A stretch of DNA of 64,000 bases from Bartonella koehlerae C-29 (lineage in GTDB: Bacteria > Pseudomonadota > Alphaproteobacteria > Rhizobiales > Rhizobiaceae): NCBI RefSeq assembly GCF_000706625.1, contig NZ_KL407334.1, positions 728,389-792,388 on the forward strand. Reading direction: 5' to 3'. The notes beneath the pieces are model-generated. The model made no database searches. It saw only the letters and a list, made by a program, of their open reading frames with translations, and was not told where the DNA came from. Below, one piece after another: positions 51,052 to 61,503 of this stretch (position 1 is the first letter of the stretch; every line of letters begins with the position of its first letter). The position numbers and the translations under genes were made by a program.

Positions 51052-53145
51052 ATGACTCGTTCTTCTGTACTTCCACCCAAAGCATCCAAAATCATTTATA
51101 AAGACGTGTATCACGGTATTTGTCGCGATGATCCTTATCATTGGCTACGCGCATCTAATTGGCAAGACGTTTTAAAAGATCCTAGCTGTCTTGATAAAAA
51201 TATTAGGCATCATCTTGAAAAAGAAAATGCCTATCAAGCTGCTCAAATGGCTGATACCAAGCTATTACAAGATTTACTTTTTGCCGAAATGAAAAGCCGC
51301 ATCCCTGAAAATGACAGTTCTGTTCCTATAAAACGTGGAGCTTTTGCGTACGGATTCTCTTACGTTACCGGAGGTCAATATCCCCATTATTTTCGTACAT
51401 CAAGGAGTGGGCAGGAAAAAAACGTTTATCTTAATGGCGATGCTTTGGCCGAAGGGAAAGAATATTTCAGTTTTGGTTCAGTTCAAGAATCTCCTGATCA
51501 TAAACATGTTGTATGGACCTATGATGACAAGGGATCAGAATTTTACACAGCTAAAATTCGTAATTTGGAAACATTGTCTGATTATACGGATACAATTACA
51601 GATACATCCGGACAGATTGTATGGGATGCTAAATCTGAAGGTTTTTTCTATACGAAGATAGATGAAAATCATCGGCTTTCAGAGCTCTATTATCACCGAT
51701 TAAACACTGATCAATCGCAAGATAAGCTGATTTTTCGTGAAGACAATCCAGGATTCTTTTTAAACGTAAGCAGTTCTAAACTTAATGATGTTATTTATAT
51801 TAATATTCATGATCATGAAACGTCAGAAGTTTGGCTGATCCCTGCTCAAACACCTCTCACTGTTCCGCAATGTGTACGGAAGCGACAAAAAGGTATTGAA
51901 TATTCTCTTACAGAGGGTGGTGATGTCTTTTATATTCTTACCAATTTAGATAACGCAAAAGATTTCAAAATTATGGTAGCGCCATACACATCTCCACAAT
52001 CAGAAAATTGGTCTGAACTTGTATCACATCAACTTGGATGTTTGATCATATGCCATGATGCTTATCAAGATTTTCTTGTTTGGCTTGAACGCTTTGAGGG
52101 ACTTCCTCGTATAAAAGTAATGGAGCGTACCACCAAGCAAATTCATTCCATTTCTGTTACAGAAGAAGTTTATTCCCTAGGTCTACAAGGTGCTGCAGAA
52201 TATAACAGTCAAACTATTCGCTTTATCTATTCATCTATGACAACACCTGATCAAGTTTTTGACTATGAGATGAAAAGTCGCAGACGAACACTTCTAAAAA
52301 CACAAAGAATTCCTTCAGGGCATAACAAAGATGAGTATGTAACACGGCGCATTATGGCAACTGCAGATGATGGTGAGAAAATTCCTATTTCACTTTTTTA
52401 TCATAAAACTACTGCTCTTGATGGCAGTGCTCCTTGTCTGCTCTACGGTTATGGTGCTTATGGAATCTCTATTCCTGTAAGTTTCAATAGTACTGTACTG
52501 TCTTTGGTTAACAGAGGTTTTGTTTATGCTATTGCCCATATTCGTGGAGGAAAAGAAAAGGGAGTTGAATGGTATGAGAAAGGGAAACACCGTTTTAAAT
52601 ACAATACATTTACAGATTTTATTACCTGTGGGCGCTACCTTGTAAATAATAAATTCACTACTCATGATCGACTCATCGCCCACGGTGGTTCGGCGGGAGG
52701 AATGTTGATGGGCGCTATCGCAAATATAGCTCCACAGGATTTTTCTGGGATTGTAGCGAATGTGCCTTTTGTTGATGTTTTAACAACCATGTTAGATGAT
52801 TCGCTACCATTAACACCTCCAGAATGGCCTGAATGGGGAAACCCTCTTGAATCGCAAGAGGATTATAATCTTATCGCCTCCTATTCACCTTACGATAACG
52901 TTAAAGCTCAAAAATACCCCTCTATCCTTGCAATCGCAGGATTAACTGATCCTCGTGTAAGCTATTGGGAGCCTACAAAATGGGTGGCAAAGCTGCGCGA
53001 TTTAAAAACAGACGATAATGCGATTTTATTACGCATTAATATGGATTCAGGTCACGCAGGCGCGTCTGGGCGTTTTTCAAAGTTGGAAGAAATTGCATAT
53101 ATCTATGCATATATCTTAAAAATAGCGAAAAAAAACTGCTGCTAA
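51052..53145 (+). CDS. ptrB: Oligopeptidase B (S9 family prolyl-oligopeptidase fold)
   Basis: A 697-residue serine peptidase that cleaves short peptides after basic residues. The N-terminal beta-propeller part (VYHGICRDDPYHWLRASNWQ near 19-38) precedes an alpha/beta-hydrolase domain. The nucleophile is in AHGGSAGGMLMGAIAN near 543-558 (Ser about 547). The aspartate lies in GLTDPRVSYWEPTKWVAKLR near 640-659, and the histidine in NMDSGHAGASGRF near 663-675. ENAYQAAQMAD near the start is typical of PtrB. It ends just before a bidirectional hairpin shared with sodB. Confidence 0.93.
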   Translation: MTRSSVLPPKASKIIYKDVYHGICRDDPYHWLRASNWQDVLKDPSCLDKNIRHHLEKENAYQAAQMADTKLLQDLLFAEMKSRIPENDSSVPIKRGAFAYGFSYVTGGQYPHYFRTSRSGQEKNVYLNGDALAEGKEYFSFGSVQESPDHKHVVWTYDDKGSEFYTAKIRNLETLSDYTDTITDTSGQIVWDAKSEGFFYTKIDENHRLSELYYHRLNTDQSQDKLIFREDNPGFFLNVSSSKLNDVIYINIHDHETSEVWLIPAQTPLTVPQCVRKRQKGIEYSLTEGGDVFYILTNLDNAKDFKIMVAPYTSPQSENWSELVSHQLGCLIICHDAYQDFLVWLERFEGLPRIKVMERTTKQIHSISVTEEVYSLGLQGAAEYNSQTIRFIYSSMTTPDQVFDYEMKSRRRTLLKTQRIPSGHNKDEYVTRRIMATADDGEKIPISLFYHKTTALDGSAPCLLYGYGAYGISIPVSFNSTVLSLVNRGFVYAIAHIRGGKEKGVEWYEKGKHRFKYNTFTDFITCGRYLVNNKFTTHDRLIAHGGSAGGMLMGAIANIAPQDFSGIVANVPFVDVLTTMLDDSLPLTPPEWPEWGNPLESQEDYNLIASYSPYDNVKAQKYPSILAIAGLTDPRVSYWEPTKWVAKLRDLKTDDNAILLRINMDSGHAGASGRFSKLEEIAYIYAYILKIAKKNCC

Positions 53146-53165
53146 GTTGGTATTTTTTCTTTTTG

Positions 53166-53200
53166 AAAGGCTCCACAGCCTCATGAATTATGGAGCCTTT
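53166..53200. terminator. Bidirectional terminator between ptrB and sodB
   Basis: Perfect 10-base inverted repeat AAAGGCTCCA (53166-53175) and TGGAGCCTTT (53191-53200), loop 15 bases. The two genes converge on it, ending 20 and 30 bases away. Confidence 0.75.
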
Positions 53201-53229
53201 AATACAACATAGAAAGTCATGCAAACAAT

Positions 53230-53832
53230 TTAAAGTTCACAATCTTCATAAAGTTTCAAAACATAGTCCCAATTAATTAAATGATCGACAAAGGCTTCAA
53301 GATATTTTGGACGCGCATTGCGATAGTCAATGTAATAGGAGTGTTCCCACACATCAACACCAAGAATAGGTTGCGCATTATGGACCAGAGGGTTTTCGCC
53401 ATTAGGCGTTTTCATGATTTCAAGTTTACCATCTTTAACAGCAATCCATGCCCATCCGGAACCAAATTGGGCAACAGCAGTAGCGATAAAATCAGCACGG
53501 AATTTATCATAACCACCCAAGTCAGATTCGATAGCTTTTGCTAATTTTTCAGGTAGGTTTTGACCACCCCCCCCTTTTTTCATCCAATGCCAAAAATGAT
53601 TATGATTGTAGTATTGGGCTGCATTATTAAACAAACCAATATTCTGGCCAAAGCTTTTTTTTACAATATCTTCAAGGCTTTCGTTTTCTAATCCTAAATT
53701 TTTCACGAAATTGTTAGTATTGGTCAGATAAGCGAGGTGATGCTTATCATGATGATATTCAAGTGTTTCGCGTGACATATAAGGCGAAAGGGCGTCATAA
53801 TCATAAGGCAAAGGTGCCAGTTCAAAAGCCAT
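53230..53832 (-). CDS. sodB: Superoxide dismutase (Fe/Mn family)
   Basis: Destroys superoxide; likely important for a blood- or phagocyte-exposed bacterium. The 200-residue protein has LPYDYDALSPYMSRETLEYH near 8-27 with the first metal histidine. HHDKHHLAYL, AAQYYNHNHFWHWMKKGGGG with the second histidine, and DVWEHSYYIDYRNARPKYLE near 160-179 with Asp and His ligands follow. The residue pattern is nearer the iron type, but metal choice is not certain. ATG 53832 follows GAGGAG. Confidence 0.95.
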   Translation of the reverse strand: MAFELAPLPYDYDALSPYMSRETLEYHHDKHHLAYLTNTNNFVKNLGLENESLEDIVKKSFGQNIGLFNNAAQYYNHNHFWHWMKKGGGGQNLPEKLAKAIESDLGGYDKFRADFIATAVAQFGSGWAWIAVKDGKLEIMKTPNGENPLVHNAQPILGVDVWEHSYYIDYRNARPKYLEAFVDHLINWDYVLKLYEDCEL

Positions 53833-54869
53833 TTAAAAATCTCCTCGATTCTAATTGTTAAGCTCACTTCAAAATCCTAGTCTGCCATTTACAGCACCTA
53901 AAATCAAATGTTGAAGTGTGTTTGTATCAATTTAGTTTTCGTGATCATTTCTTTATAAAGATGCTTTTTCTTGCTGTATCTGCTTAATCAATCAAAGTAC
54001 CATTGATTGATTTAGTCCTACTCCTGCAGGAACGCACAAACCCCGCCGTCTAACAGAAAACACAAATATCTTCAAATTTAAGTTAGTGTACAGAATGAAA
54101 AGACACTTAAACAGCTATCGGTTAGTGAACATATTCGCTAAAATATTTCTTCAACATTTAATACTCTGCAAAAATATCTTTATTTAATTTTACAAAGATT
54201 TTTTTAGCCTATTCGATGTTAAATATGGTAGAATTTTTGTCAAATTTTTCAATAGGTTGGTAGAGATTTTTTGATCTATTACTCATTTCGTACAGATTTA
54301 GAAGATTTCAGAAATCGAATTGTGACTGATAGTGTACGCATATTGGCCAAAATAGGATTTGCCATGATGATCTCATTACATTTGCCCTATATTTTCAGCA
54401 CAATCTTTGAATGCTGGAAGAGCAAGCTTTTATGCACTGAACAAGTGAAAATCAAGTGCACGGTCAAGAAGACAAAAAATCATTAACACACAAAACTTTT
54501 ACATTCTCCTTATTTTATCTGAAGAGCTTAAGTGTGAATGCATCAAGAAAAGAGGCCATAATAAGGGATAGTCAACAATAGGCTTTAAATATGGCAGTAA
54601 AATATAAATTTAAATTTGATGTTATGGATGGAGGGGGATGAGCAGATAAAATATAAAAACATAAAAAGTGCAAAATAACGGATAGATAATTGACCCTTGT
54701 TTTAGGAATCTACATAAGAATAAGTTTTTATTGCAAATTTTGTATCAACGTGTCACTAATGAAATTGCAAAACTCTATGATAAAAAAATAAGAGCTTTGA
54801 TTTTCAGATATTGCGCACAATCACAGAAATCGCTATAAGGTGCAAAAACAGCTGTGAGCGTGTTTTTTT
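53833..54869. other. Gene-free stretch between sodB and tRNA-Gln
   Basis: About 1 kb. A 71-codon TTG-started plus-strand frame at 54271-54486 has no recognisable domain and no good ribosome site, so I do not call it. Promoters for sodB (left) and tRNA-Gln (right) must lie here. Confidence 0.4.
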
Positions 54870-54944
54870 TGGGGTATAGCCAAGCGGTAAGGCACCGGTT
54901 TTTGGTACCGGCATTCCCTGGTTCGAATCCAGGTACCCCAGCCA
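54870..54944 (+). tRNA. tRNA-Gln (anticodon UUG)
   Basis: A complete cloverleaf: acceptor TGGGGTA / TACCCCA, D arm GCC-AAGCGGTAA-GGC, anticodon stem CCGGT / ACCGG with loop TTTTGGT (anticodon TTG), T arm CCTGG-TTCGAAT-CCAGG, discriminator G and encoded CCA at 54942-54944. The following 2 kb holds toxin-antitoxin and integrase fossils, so this gene was probably the attachment site of the lost element. Confidence 0.97.
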
Positions 54945-55137
54945 GTTCCTGATAATAATAATAAGTTATGGAAAAGTTCTGGGATTTATTTCTATTGACT
55001 CTTTTACTTATTTCTGTCTATCCTGAACTTATAGCTCATTCTCAGCTTATCCAGATGTGAAACCAGAATTGTCAGTATGGTGCTTTATTCTTATCTTTAT
55101 TGACCGTATAGGAATGATATACGATAGGGGGGTGGTA

Positions 55138-55413
55138 ATGGCAATTGTGAGTTTCAAACATAAGGGCTTAAAATTATTTTATACAATGGATTCTAGAAAA
55201 ACTATTTGATCAGATTATGTAAAAAAATTACGTGTTATCGTAACAGCTTTAACAAGTGCTACTGCGCCTGAGATGTGGAAAGCGTTTGCCTTTAAAATGT
55301 ACCCTCTTAGAATTGAACATGCAGGATTTATATGGGTCAACAGCAATTGGCGTGTTACTTTTCGCTTTATAGGAACAGATATGGGGCTTGTTGATTGTTA
55401 AGATTACCATTGA
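55138..55413 (+). pseudogene. Decayed HigB/RelE-type toxin
   Basis: In-frame reading from ATG 55138 gives MAIVSFKHKGLKLFYTMDSR then a TGA at codon 24. It continues in the same frame through YVKKLRVIVTALTSATAPE, MWKAFAFKMYPLRIEH and WVNSNWRVTFRFIGTDMGLV. A TAA sits just before the family's terminal DYH. This is the HigB profile (mRNA-cleaving plasmid-maintenance toxin). Two in-frame stops kill it. The antitoxin remnant begins 18 bases downstream, the usual higBA order. Confidence 0.8.
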
Positions 55414-55431
55414 TGAAAGAAACAAAAACAA

Positions 55432-55659
55432 ATGATGTATAACCCGGTACATCCAGGAGAAGTTCTAAAAGTAGCTTTTTTGGAAGAAATGGGGCTAACA
55501 ATACAAAAATGAGCTGACCATTTTATATGACAAAAACTTCTTCAAGAGTGGTTAACGAACATGCTTCTATAAGTACCGAGCTTACAGTTAAATTAGAATT
55601 AGCCGATTTTAGTAAAGCGAAATTTTTGTTGGATATGCAAGAAAATTTATAATTTATGG
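55432..55659 (+). pseudogene. Decayed HigA/VapI-type antitoxin
   Basis: The frame from ATG 55432 reads MMYNPVHPGEVLKVAFLEEM then GLTIQK and a stop. The opening NPxHPGExLxxxxLxxxGL is diagnostic of HigA antitoxins. A later frame gives VVNEHASISTELTVKLELAD and KFLLDMQENL, the DNA-binding helices and the conserved W-LxMQxNYDL end region. It has at least two stops and a frameshift, so neither partner of the module works. Confidence 0.78.
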
Positions 55660-55786
55660 CAAACAATGCAACAGGTGCAACTACCTATTTCTTCTCTGCT
55701 GTCTGATGTTATTCAAACGTCACTTTGATTTCGTTAATAATTTTGATGGTATTTTGGTTTGTTTTTTAGCTGCAGCCCCCGTTACT

Positions 55787-56773
55787 CTAGCTTTTTTGAA
55801 GTTTCTTAATTGCTTCTATTCCTAGGCGTTTTCCATCAGCTGTTTTGGTATAAAGGAAGCTATTTTATCTTCTGTCCAACCAAAAAGCATTTTCATTTGT
55901 AAAACTGTAGCACCAGCATTGGCTGCACGTGTTGTTGCTGAATTTTATGATCAATGTGTTGACTTTTTTTTAAGATCTGCCGCATTATATCCTTTACGAA
56001 ACAGGTTTTCAAAGCTTTCTTTAGTTAATTTTTTTACCTTCTTTACTACCACAAATAAATGTTTTATCACCAATAGGATCAATTTGAAGAGTTTCTGTAA
56101 GTTCTGGTAAAATAGGAAGAAAAACATCCATTTTAAATTGGCTCTTTTCTGTTTTGAGATGGATAATAGTATCTTTGATGTTTTTTCAGTCGATATAAAT
56201 CGCATCATTATGATGCAAGCGCGTATAACAAAATATTCAATCCATTGTTGAGAGAGCTTTCTATGGATAATTGATAGTATTTGTCAATAATATCTTCTTC
56301 TAGCCATAGAGTGAAGCGTTTTGCGTTAAAGGATTTTAGCAGTTTTAAAAGCAGGATTTCTGTTTAAAAGAGCATTCTCAACCGCTTAAAGCCTGTTAAG
56401 AAGTTTTTTGCTGCTGCTGGTGTTGCATGTTTTCTTGCTACGGCATCAAGAATATGTTGTTTTTCTATGTTTTTATAAGTACGATCACCAATATGTTTAG
56501 AAACATTGTTCAGAATTCTATACTTAACTTTTTCGTGGTTTTTGATTGATTATGCCATTGCATGCTTTGTAAATATTGATGCAAACACCAATCGAAAGAG
56601 TTTTCTGGAAGTCTGGTTTGTATTATTTTATTTAATGGCAAGCATATGATTGTCAACAAATTCTTTCGTTCCATAGGTTTCTTCAACTCGAAGTCATGGT
56701 CCATGATTAATACGTACATATTAATTTTACCATGACGTTTATGAATAAGATGTGGTAGACGAGGCTTTGGCAT
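55787..56773 (-). pseudogene. Decayed phage-type tyrosine recombinase (integrase), copy 2
   Basis: Starts at ATG 56773 with MPKPRLPHLIHKRHGKINMY, a typical opening of this integrase family. Later frames give IHLKTEKSQFKMDVFLPILP then ELTETL, then the C-terminal AGATVLQMKMLFGWTEDKIA and LYTKTADGKRLGIEAIKKLQ before the stop at 55787-55789. It aligns in order with copy 1 at 4174-5220 (for example IHLKTEKS-F-T-VFIPI). It is fragmented by frameshifts and stops. About 840 bases from tRNA-Gln; it probably catalysed insertion there. Confidence 0.82.
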
Positions 56774-57023
56774 AGCTAAATTTTATGCCATCAACAGAGG
56801 GGCAGGGTAGATTGCTACTATATTCTTCTTGTTCGTTTTCCAGTGGAGGAAAATCGTTGATACTATAAACGTGACCTATTGTTGTTGATGCTATGGTTTT
56901 ATTGAGATGAATGAATAATTTCCCTGTAGGTTTGATTTCTATGAGTTCGCATCCTTGCTTTTTAGCTTTTCTTAAAGCGCGTGCAATGGTTGGCTGGATG
57001 ATGGTAGGTAGACAATGCGCCAT
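56739..57023 (-). CDS. Small phage-associated protein upstream of the integrase
   Basis: An intact-looking frame of 94 residues from ATG 57023, with AAGGGGAAC as ribosome site; its end overlaps the integrase start by 35 bases. It begins MAHCLPTIIQPTIARALRKA and continues KKQGCELIEIKPTGKLFIHL. Small proteins of this kind (TxxxIxRALKAAKxxGxxxVxIxPDGxI) regularly precede integrases in Rhizobiales islands and prophages. The role is unknown; an excisionase or regulator is possible but not shown. It may be a surviving frame without selection. Confidence 0.55.
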   Translation of the reverse strand: MAHCLPTIIQPTIARALRKAKKQGCELIEIKPTGKLFIHLNKTIASTTIGHVYSINDFPPLENEQEEYSSNLPCPSVDGIKFSYAKASSTTSYS

Positions 57024-57133
57024 GTCTGTTCCCCTTGATTTTAGGTACAATTCACTTGTGTTATGAATCATACATATGTTGAAAGTTGTGATAAGGGGTG
57101 GGGATGCTGGGAGGAGAAAGTATCTCCATAACT

Positions 57134-57340
57134 TCAAGTGGCTTGTGTCAAGATCTGCTTCATGTCTTGCTCTATTTTTTTTAAAAAGACTTCGATAGCT
57201 TTATTGATCTGTTTAATTTGTGTCTCATCACGGCCGATGCGTTTGATTTTCATGCGTGAGCAAGAAGGTCTGCCTACAAAATAAAGGCGGGTAAAAAGTG
57301 TACCTAATAAAACAACACGCCTTTTAAAAGAAGCAGTCAT
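57134..57340 (-). pseudogene. Lysine-rich phage-type fragment fused to the autotransporter remnant
   Basis: The last 68 codons of the frame ending at 57134 (FKRRVVLLGTLFTRLYFVGR, then MKIKRIGRDETQIKQINKAI) do not look like beta-barrel strands and end without the aromatic residue of autotransporters. They look soluble, basic and helical, more like the phage genes next door. I read this as a separate remnant joined in frame to the truncated barrel. Confidence 0.4.
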
Positions 57341-59682
57341 TAAATTAGCCGAAAAAAAAAACAATGAACGGTTGTTTTCAGTGGAAATAATTTTTCTCAA
57401 ACGTTTGCCAATTCGTGCCATCCATTGGGGAGGATCTTTTATGTCAATTCCTAGGTTAGCAGCATCTGAAAGGGTATCAAATGATAATTGTTGATAAATA
57501 AGTTGTATCTGGGGTTCAAACTTTATTCCTGCTATGCCTGTGGCAAATTCTTTACCAACGGTGGCAGAAGCACTGAATGTTTTCGTATCATTCAATTTTG
57601 CGGTATTCTTGATGAAAGCAGTGGTAATATCTCCGTTTAGCATACCATAGAATTCCAGGATATCGACATATAAACCATTGTTATGTTGTAGACTTCTGTC
57701 AACTGTGAGCGTCCATTTGTTGAGTGTACTCTTCGGCATCCTCCATATCTTTTGGGGTGAAGGAGAGTTGCCCATAGGTTTCCATAAGTCCAAAATGTAA
57801 TATTTTGGCTTTCCATTTCAGCTAATGCACCACCTGCGTGGACAGCAGCATAGCAAATATCAGCTAAAACTTCATTTTGTTTAGCAATGTCGCTGAAACC
57901 AGCGTAGAAGAGAGCATTGGGCATCACGACGTAGCTTGCTACTTGTGGGAAGAAGGCTTTCATCATTGAGACAGGGTCAATAAATACATTTTGCAAGGGG
58001 AAATCCCAGAAATTTTCATTCTTTTCATCAAACAGGTTTCGTTTAATATTGGCTGATTGATTCATGGCTTGATGTTGGTCCATAGGTCATCAGCGTATAT
58101 TTATAAGGCAAACTCTTTACTGTGTTATAGTTCTTGGCTAATTTGAAGGAATTTTCCTTCGCTTTATCAGAAGCTTGAATAAGTGAAAAACCACATGTAT
58201 TCAAAAGAGCAGAAGTATTTTTTTGTACACCGTCATTTCCTAATTGGCTTTTGAAATAGAGGGTTGTTGTGTTTGATGCGTTACCATGAATGATAACTCG
58301 ATTGGTTTTTTGAGTGATTTTTTTCACTCAATTCTATGTTAAAATAAATCTTTACATTACCGGTTGCATTATAGACTTTTGTGGTATCGAGTTTTCCAGA
58401 TCCTACATGCAGTGTTTGATAGTAGTTTTTCAGTGACTCATTAAAAGTAATTGTGCTATCATTGAGATTAAGTACAGAAACATCAGAACGTGATCTCTTC
58501 TCGATATCAAGCTTTGTCTGTTTTTTTTTGTACTGGTTTTTAAGAGCTATGTTGTGTTGTTTTTTAAATTCAAAAGTATCGTGGGATCATCTATAATTTT
58601 TGCTCTACCTTTTAAGGTATAGGAATCAGCGTTCAGGTTAAAAATACCTCTAGGTGGTTTTGTTTCTCTTTCACTTCGCTCAGGTTCTGTAATTTGGCCA
58701 ATTAATAAAGTATCAACATAAATTAATGAATTTTTGAGGTTAAGTGTGTCCATTTGTGAATTTGTAAAATACCAATACCATTTTCAACGAAGAGCCTTGT
58801 ATTGGCCAAACTAATCTCTGATTCTGAATATTGATTTCTGATATCTTTTTTGCGCCTCAATCTTATGCTACTGCTCTTTGCTTTCGTAGAAAAAATATCT
58901 GTTACATTAATTGTCCGCCATCTGTTACAACAAATGCAGCCTTTTTCCCCTCTATTGTTCTTCCAGTCATCTACGATTTTTCCGTTATAGGCACAGAGTG
59001 CGTTACCATTAGATATGACGTAAACATTATCGTCCAAAATGATAGTAGATCTTTGTATAGCCCATATCCCAATGTCATATCCTTGCAAGAATCCACTGGA
59101 TGCCGTTATTAACGCATCATCAACTGAAAATGAACGTATAGCTTAATTCCACTCGTAATAGTTACGTTTTTTAAAATAGCATTATAATTATTGTTATTTT
59201 TTCCGAATTTGCTGACATTAATTTTTACATTTTCCAGCTTAATACTTTCTAATTGAGTATTGGCAGGATCCATTGATAAAGAGTTCAACGCCATTGTTTT
59301 CAGCAGTGATGCTCCTCCCTGACATATACCTATACTATTTAGTGTATACTAAAACCTATGTATCCTGCATTAATGGTTATATTATCTAACTGAATAAAGG
59401 CATTTTTGTTTTACGCTGCTATTGATGATTTTGAATCAATAGTACCGTTGATTATTTTAATCGTACCATTATCGTATGCAGCAAGACCGTTTACAGATCT
59501 TTTAAGTTGTATTTCCATATAATTCAATCGTGATTCTAGGTGCGTTAACATCAAGACTGTTATAGTAAGCAGTTACAACACCACTCTCCCTGGGGTACCA
59601 GAATCTATGAGAATTAAACCAATATCATAGATTTTCCCACCGTTTGTGCAGAAATAGATTCATAACTTTTTCCGGAATCCAT
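57341..59682 (-). pseudogene. Decayed autotransporter (pertactin/AIDA-type passenger plus truncated barrel)
   Basis: A chain of minus-strand frames. Passenger pieces at 59.7-58.3 kb resemble pertactin-like beta-helix repeats (SLSMDPANTQLESIKLENVK, then ILDDNVYVISNGNALCAYNG). A linker region lies at 58.1-57.8 kb (LFDEKNENFWDFPLQNVFID, then VASYVVMPNALFYAG), followed by barrel strands (LQHNNGLYVDILEFYGMLNG, FSASATVGKEFATGIAGIKF and EPQIQLIYQQLSFDTLSDAA, then WMARIGKRL). The order passenger-linker-barrel is that of Bartonella inducible autotransporters. Many frameshifts and a missing barrel C-terminus show it is dead. Confidence 0.75.
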
Positions 59683-60717
59683 GATTGTTTTCCTTTCTTG
59701 ATCTTTAAAAATTTCAGTTTATGTGCTGAGAAACGTTTCTTTATATAAAGGAGGTTATTATTGAAAAGCTTTATATTGAAATTGAGAGAGTGAAACTCTC
59801 TTTAAAAATAATAGTGGAAGCAAATGATAGATTGATAAGGAGTTTGCTGTTGGAAGTAAGCTCATCTTTGTACAAGTTTTTACAACATGAGGAAGAGGAG
59901 TAGTAGGACGTTATTTGGAAAAAATAAGAAACGACAGTGAGAAAGTTGTTGCGCTTTAGATCTAAAACAGATTTTATACTTTGGCTAAAAACACTGATTG
60001 ATGCTTTATAAAACTTTTTCTCTTCTTTTCTAAGTGTTTTGGATAAATTAGGGGTGGAGTATTTTGTTGTGCTTGGTTTGAGTAGATAATGTCTTTATTT
60101 TCAATACTATTAAAATAGCTGCTGCGATTTATGCTTGAAAGGTTTGTTGTGCGATATCTGCTTGATACGTGTCATTCATTGAGGGTTTCATGTTGGTCTC
60201 GTTGAATAAGGAGAGTACTGAATAAAAAATTTTTTGATGAAAAAACAGTTCTTCTTTACAAAATTTTCTCAATGAAATCTGTATTTGCATTTGAACCAGA
60301 TGAACATAGACGGTGGTGATAAATGTTCTTTTTTCCCGTACAATATTTCTGTTTTTATGATAGTGCTATCGTTTACAATAAAATTGTAGGATGTCTAAAT
60401 AGGCGAAACAGTTGGCATTGGATTCAGCGATGGAACAGGAGTTCTTGTGGATTTTGGATATAAGACCTACACGCGTTGGTGATAATTTATAAAATATTTA
60501 GAAATATCTTTAAAGTTACTCTGGTATTGTAGAAATATTTTAATAAATATAAATCTTAATATATCTACAGAGGTTAATAAAAAAGATTTTATATATTCTA
60601 TTTTACTTTATTGTAGCTAATAATTTTTGTAATTTATAGTATTGATAGTAATGGATTTATAATTTTTTATTAGTGTATTTATTTATATTAAAAATAATAT
60701 AATATACTTCTAAGTTT
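59683..60717. other. Gene-free stretch after the autotransporter remnant
   Basis: About 1 kb. A short plus-strand frame at 60399-60482 reads GETVGIGFSDGTGVLVDFGY and ends KTYTRW, which looks like the last strands of an outer-membrane barrel, but it is too short to assign. The rest, especially 60480-60717, is very AT-rich and empty. Confidence 0.35.
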
Positions 60718-61503
60718 CTACTCATCATCTTTAGAAAGAGAGAGTGAGGCAATTTCTGTATCAAGTGCATCCATAAAGTCGATAATAAAAGTAGCATTGG
60801 TACCTAAATCTCTTGGCAAATAACGTGAAGCAGAACGCATATCAACAAAAGTTGTATCCCCTTCATCAGTTAAACGAATGACAATGTCCGAAATAAATCC
60901 AAAATAAAAAGTTTTTGCTACTGTTTCAATATAAAACATACTCTCTTCACCTTTAAATGCTCTTTGAGCTACAACAGGCCAATTGTAGGCTTCTAAAACA
61001 TTGAGAACAGACTCGCGAATATGATCAGGTGAACCGTCATAACGACGTCCCGACATTTCCGGCCATTTCGACATCTGTAAAACCGCTTGCTCAGTTAAAA
61101 CACTCTTAAGCGGTAACGCATCCCTGGGACGTATCGTGTGGAAAAAAGCTGGTGGTTTTTGTGTATCGGTGGAAATATCATAAAGAGCTGGCAAAGCAAA
61201 CCAAAATCCGAAAAAAAACACCAATGGCGTAGCAGTTATCAATGAATAAATAATACCTCTTAAAGCTTTCATTCCACCTAGAGCACCATATACCCACAAA
61301 CTATAAAGTGCTTTTACAGAAAGAAAAAGAGAAATAATAGCACAGCAAACAGAGATTATTATCAAAATCATAAAGTCAGTTACGTTAATCATGGCAAAGC
61401 GTTGTAAAAGGATTGAAAATAATAAAATCAGGAATGCCAATCCACCAAAACGGGGGGACCATATTGCTGCCCTTGAGACTAACCGAACATATGTATTCTT
61501 CAT
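60718..61503 (-). CDS. DUF1499 family membrane protein
   Basis: A 261-residue protein. I start at ATG 61503 (GGGGGAAGAG upstream); an earlier in-frame start adds 12 residues. Three to four membrane helices lie in the first 120 residues (FGGLAFLILLFSILLQRFAM, FMILIIISVCCAIISLFLSV, ATPLVFFFGFWFALPALYDI). The C-terminal periplasmic or cytoplasmic DUF1499 domain (about 150-250) has YDGSPDHIRESVLNVLEAYN, WPVVAQRAFK, FYFGFISDIVIRLTDEGDTT and FVDMRSASRYLPRDLGTNAT. Function unknown. Alone between an empty gap and the DUF1254/1214 pair. Confidence 0.82.
   Translation of the reverse strand: MKNTYVRLVSRAAIWSPRFGGLAFLILLFSILLQRFAMINVTDFMILIIISVCCAIISLFLSVKALYSLWVYGALGGMKALRGIIYSLITATPLVFFFGFWFALPALYDISTDTQKPPAFFHTIRPRDALPLKSVLTEQAVLQMSKWPEMSGRRYDGSPDHIRESVLNVLEAYNWPVVAQRAFKGEESMFYIETVAKTFYFGFISDIVIRLTDEGDTTFVDMRSASRYLPRDLGTNATFIIDFMDALDTEIASLSLSKDDE

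Noticed and set aside
50860-51141. 93-codon minus-strand frame overlapping the ptrB start
   Set aside because: Antisense to the ptrB start, no domain, unlikely composition.
54271-54486. 71-codon TTG-started frame between sodB and tRNA-Gln
   Set aside because: No recognisable domain, no ribosome site, amino-acid composition unlike a real protein; could be chance in AT-rich DNA.
59583-59600. Short match (ctggggtacc) to the reverse complement of the tRNA-Gln 3' end, considered as a distal attachment site
   Set aside because: Only about 10-11 bases, in inverted orientation and explained by the autotransporter remnant; too short to call an att repeat.
60399-60482. Possible C-terminal strands of an outer-membrane barrel
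   Set aside because: Only about 24 codons after a stop, no other fragment of the same protein nearby; listed only as a remark in the gap entry.
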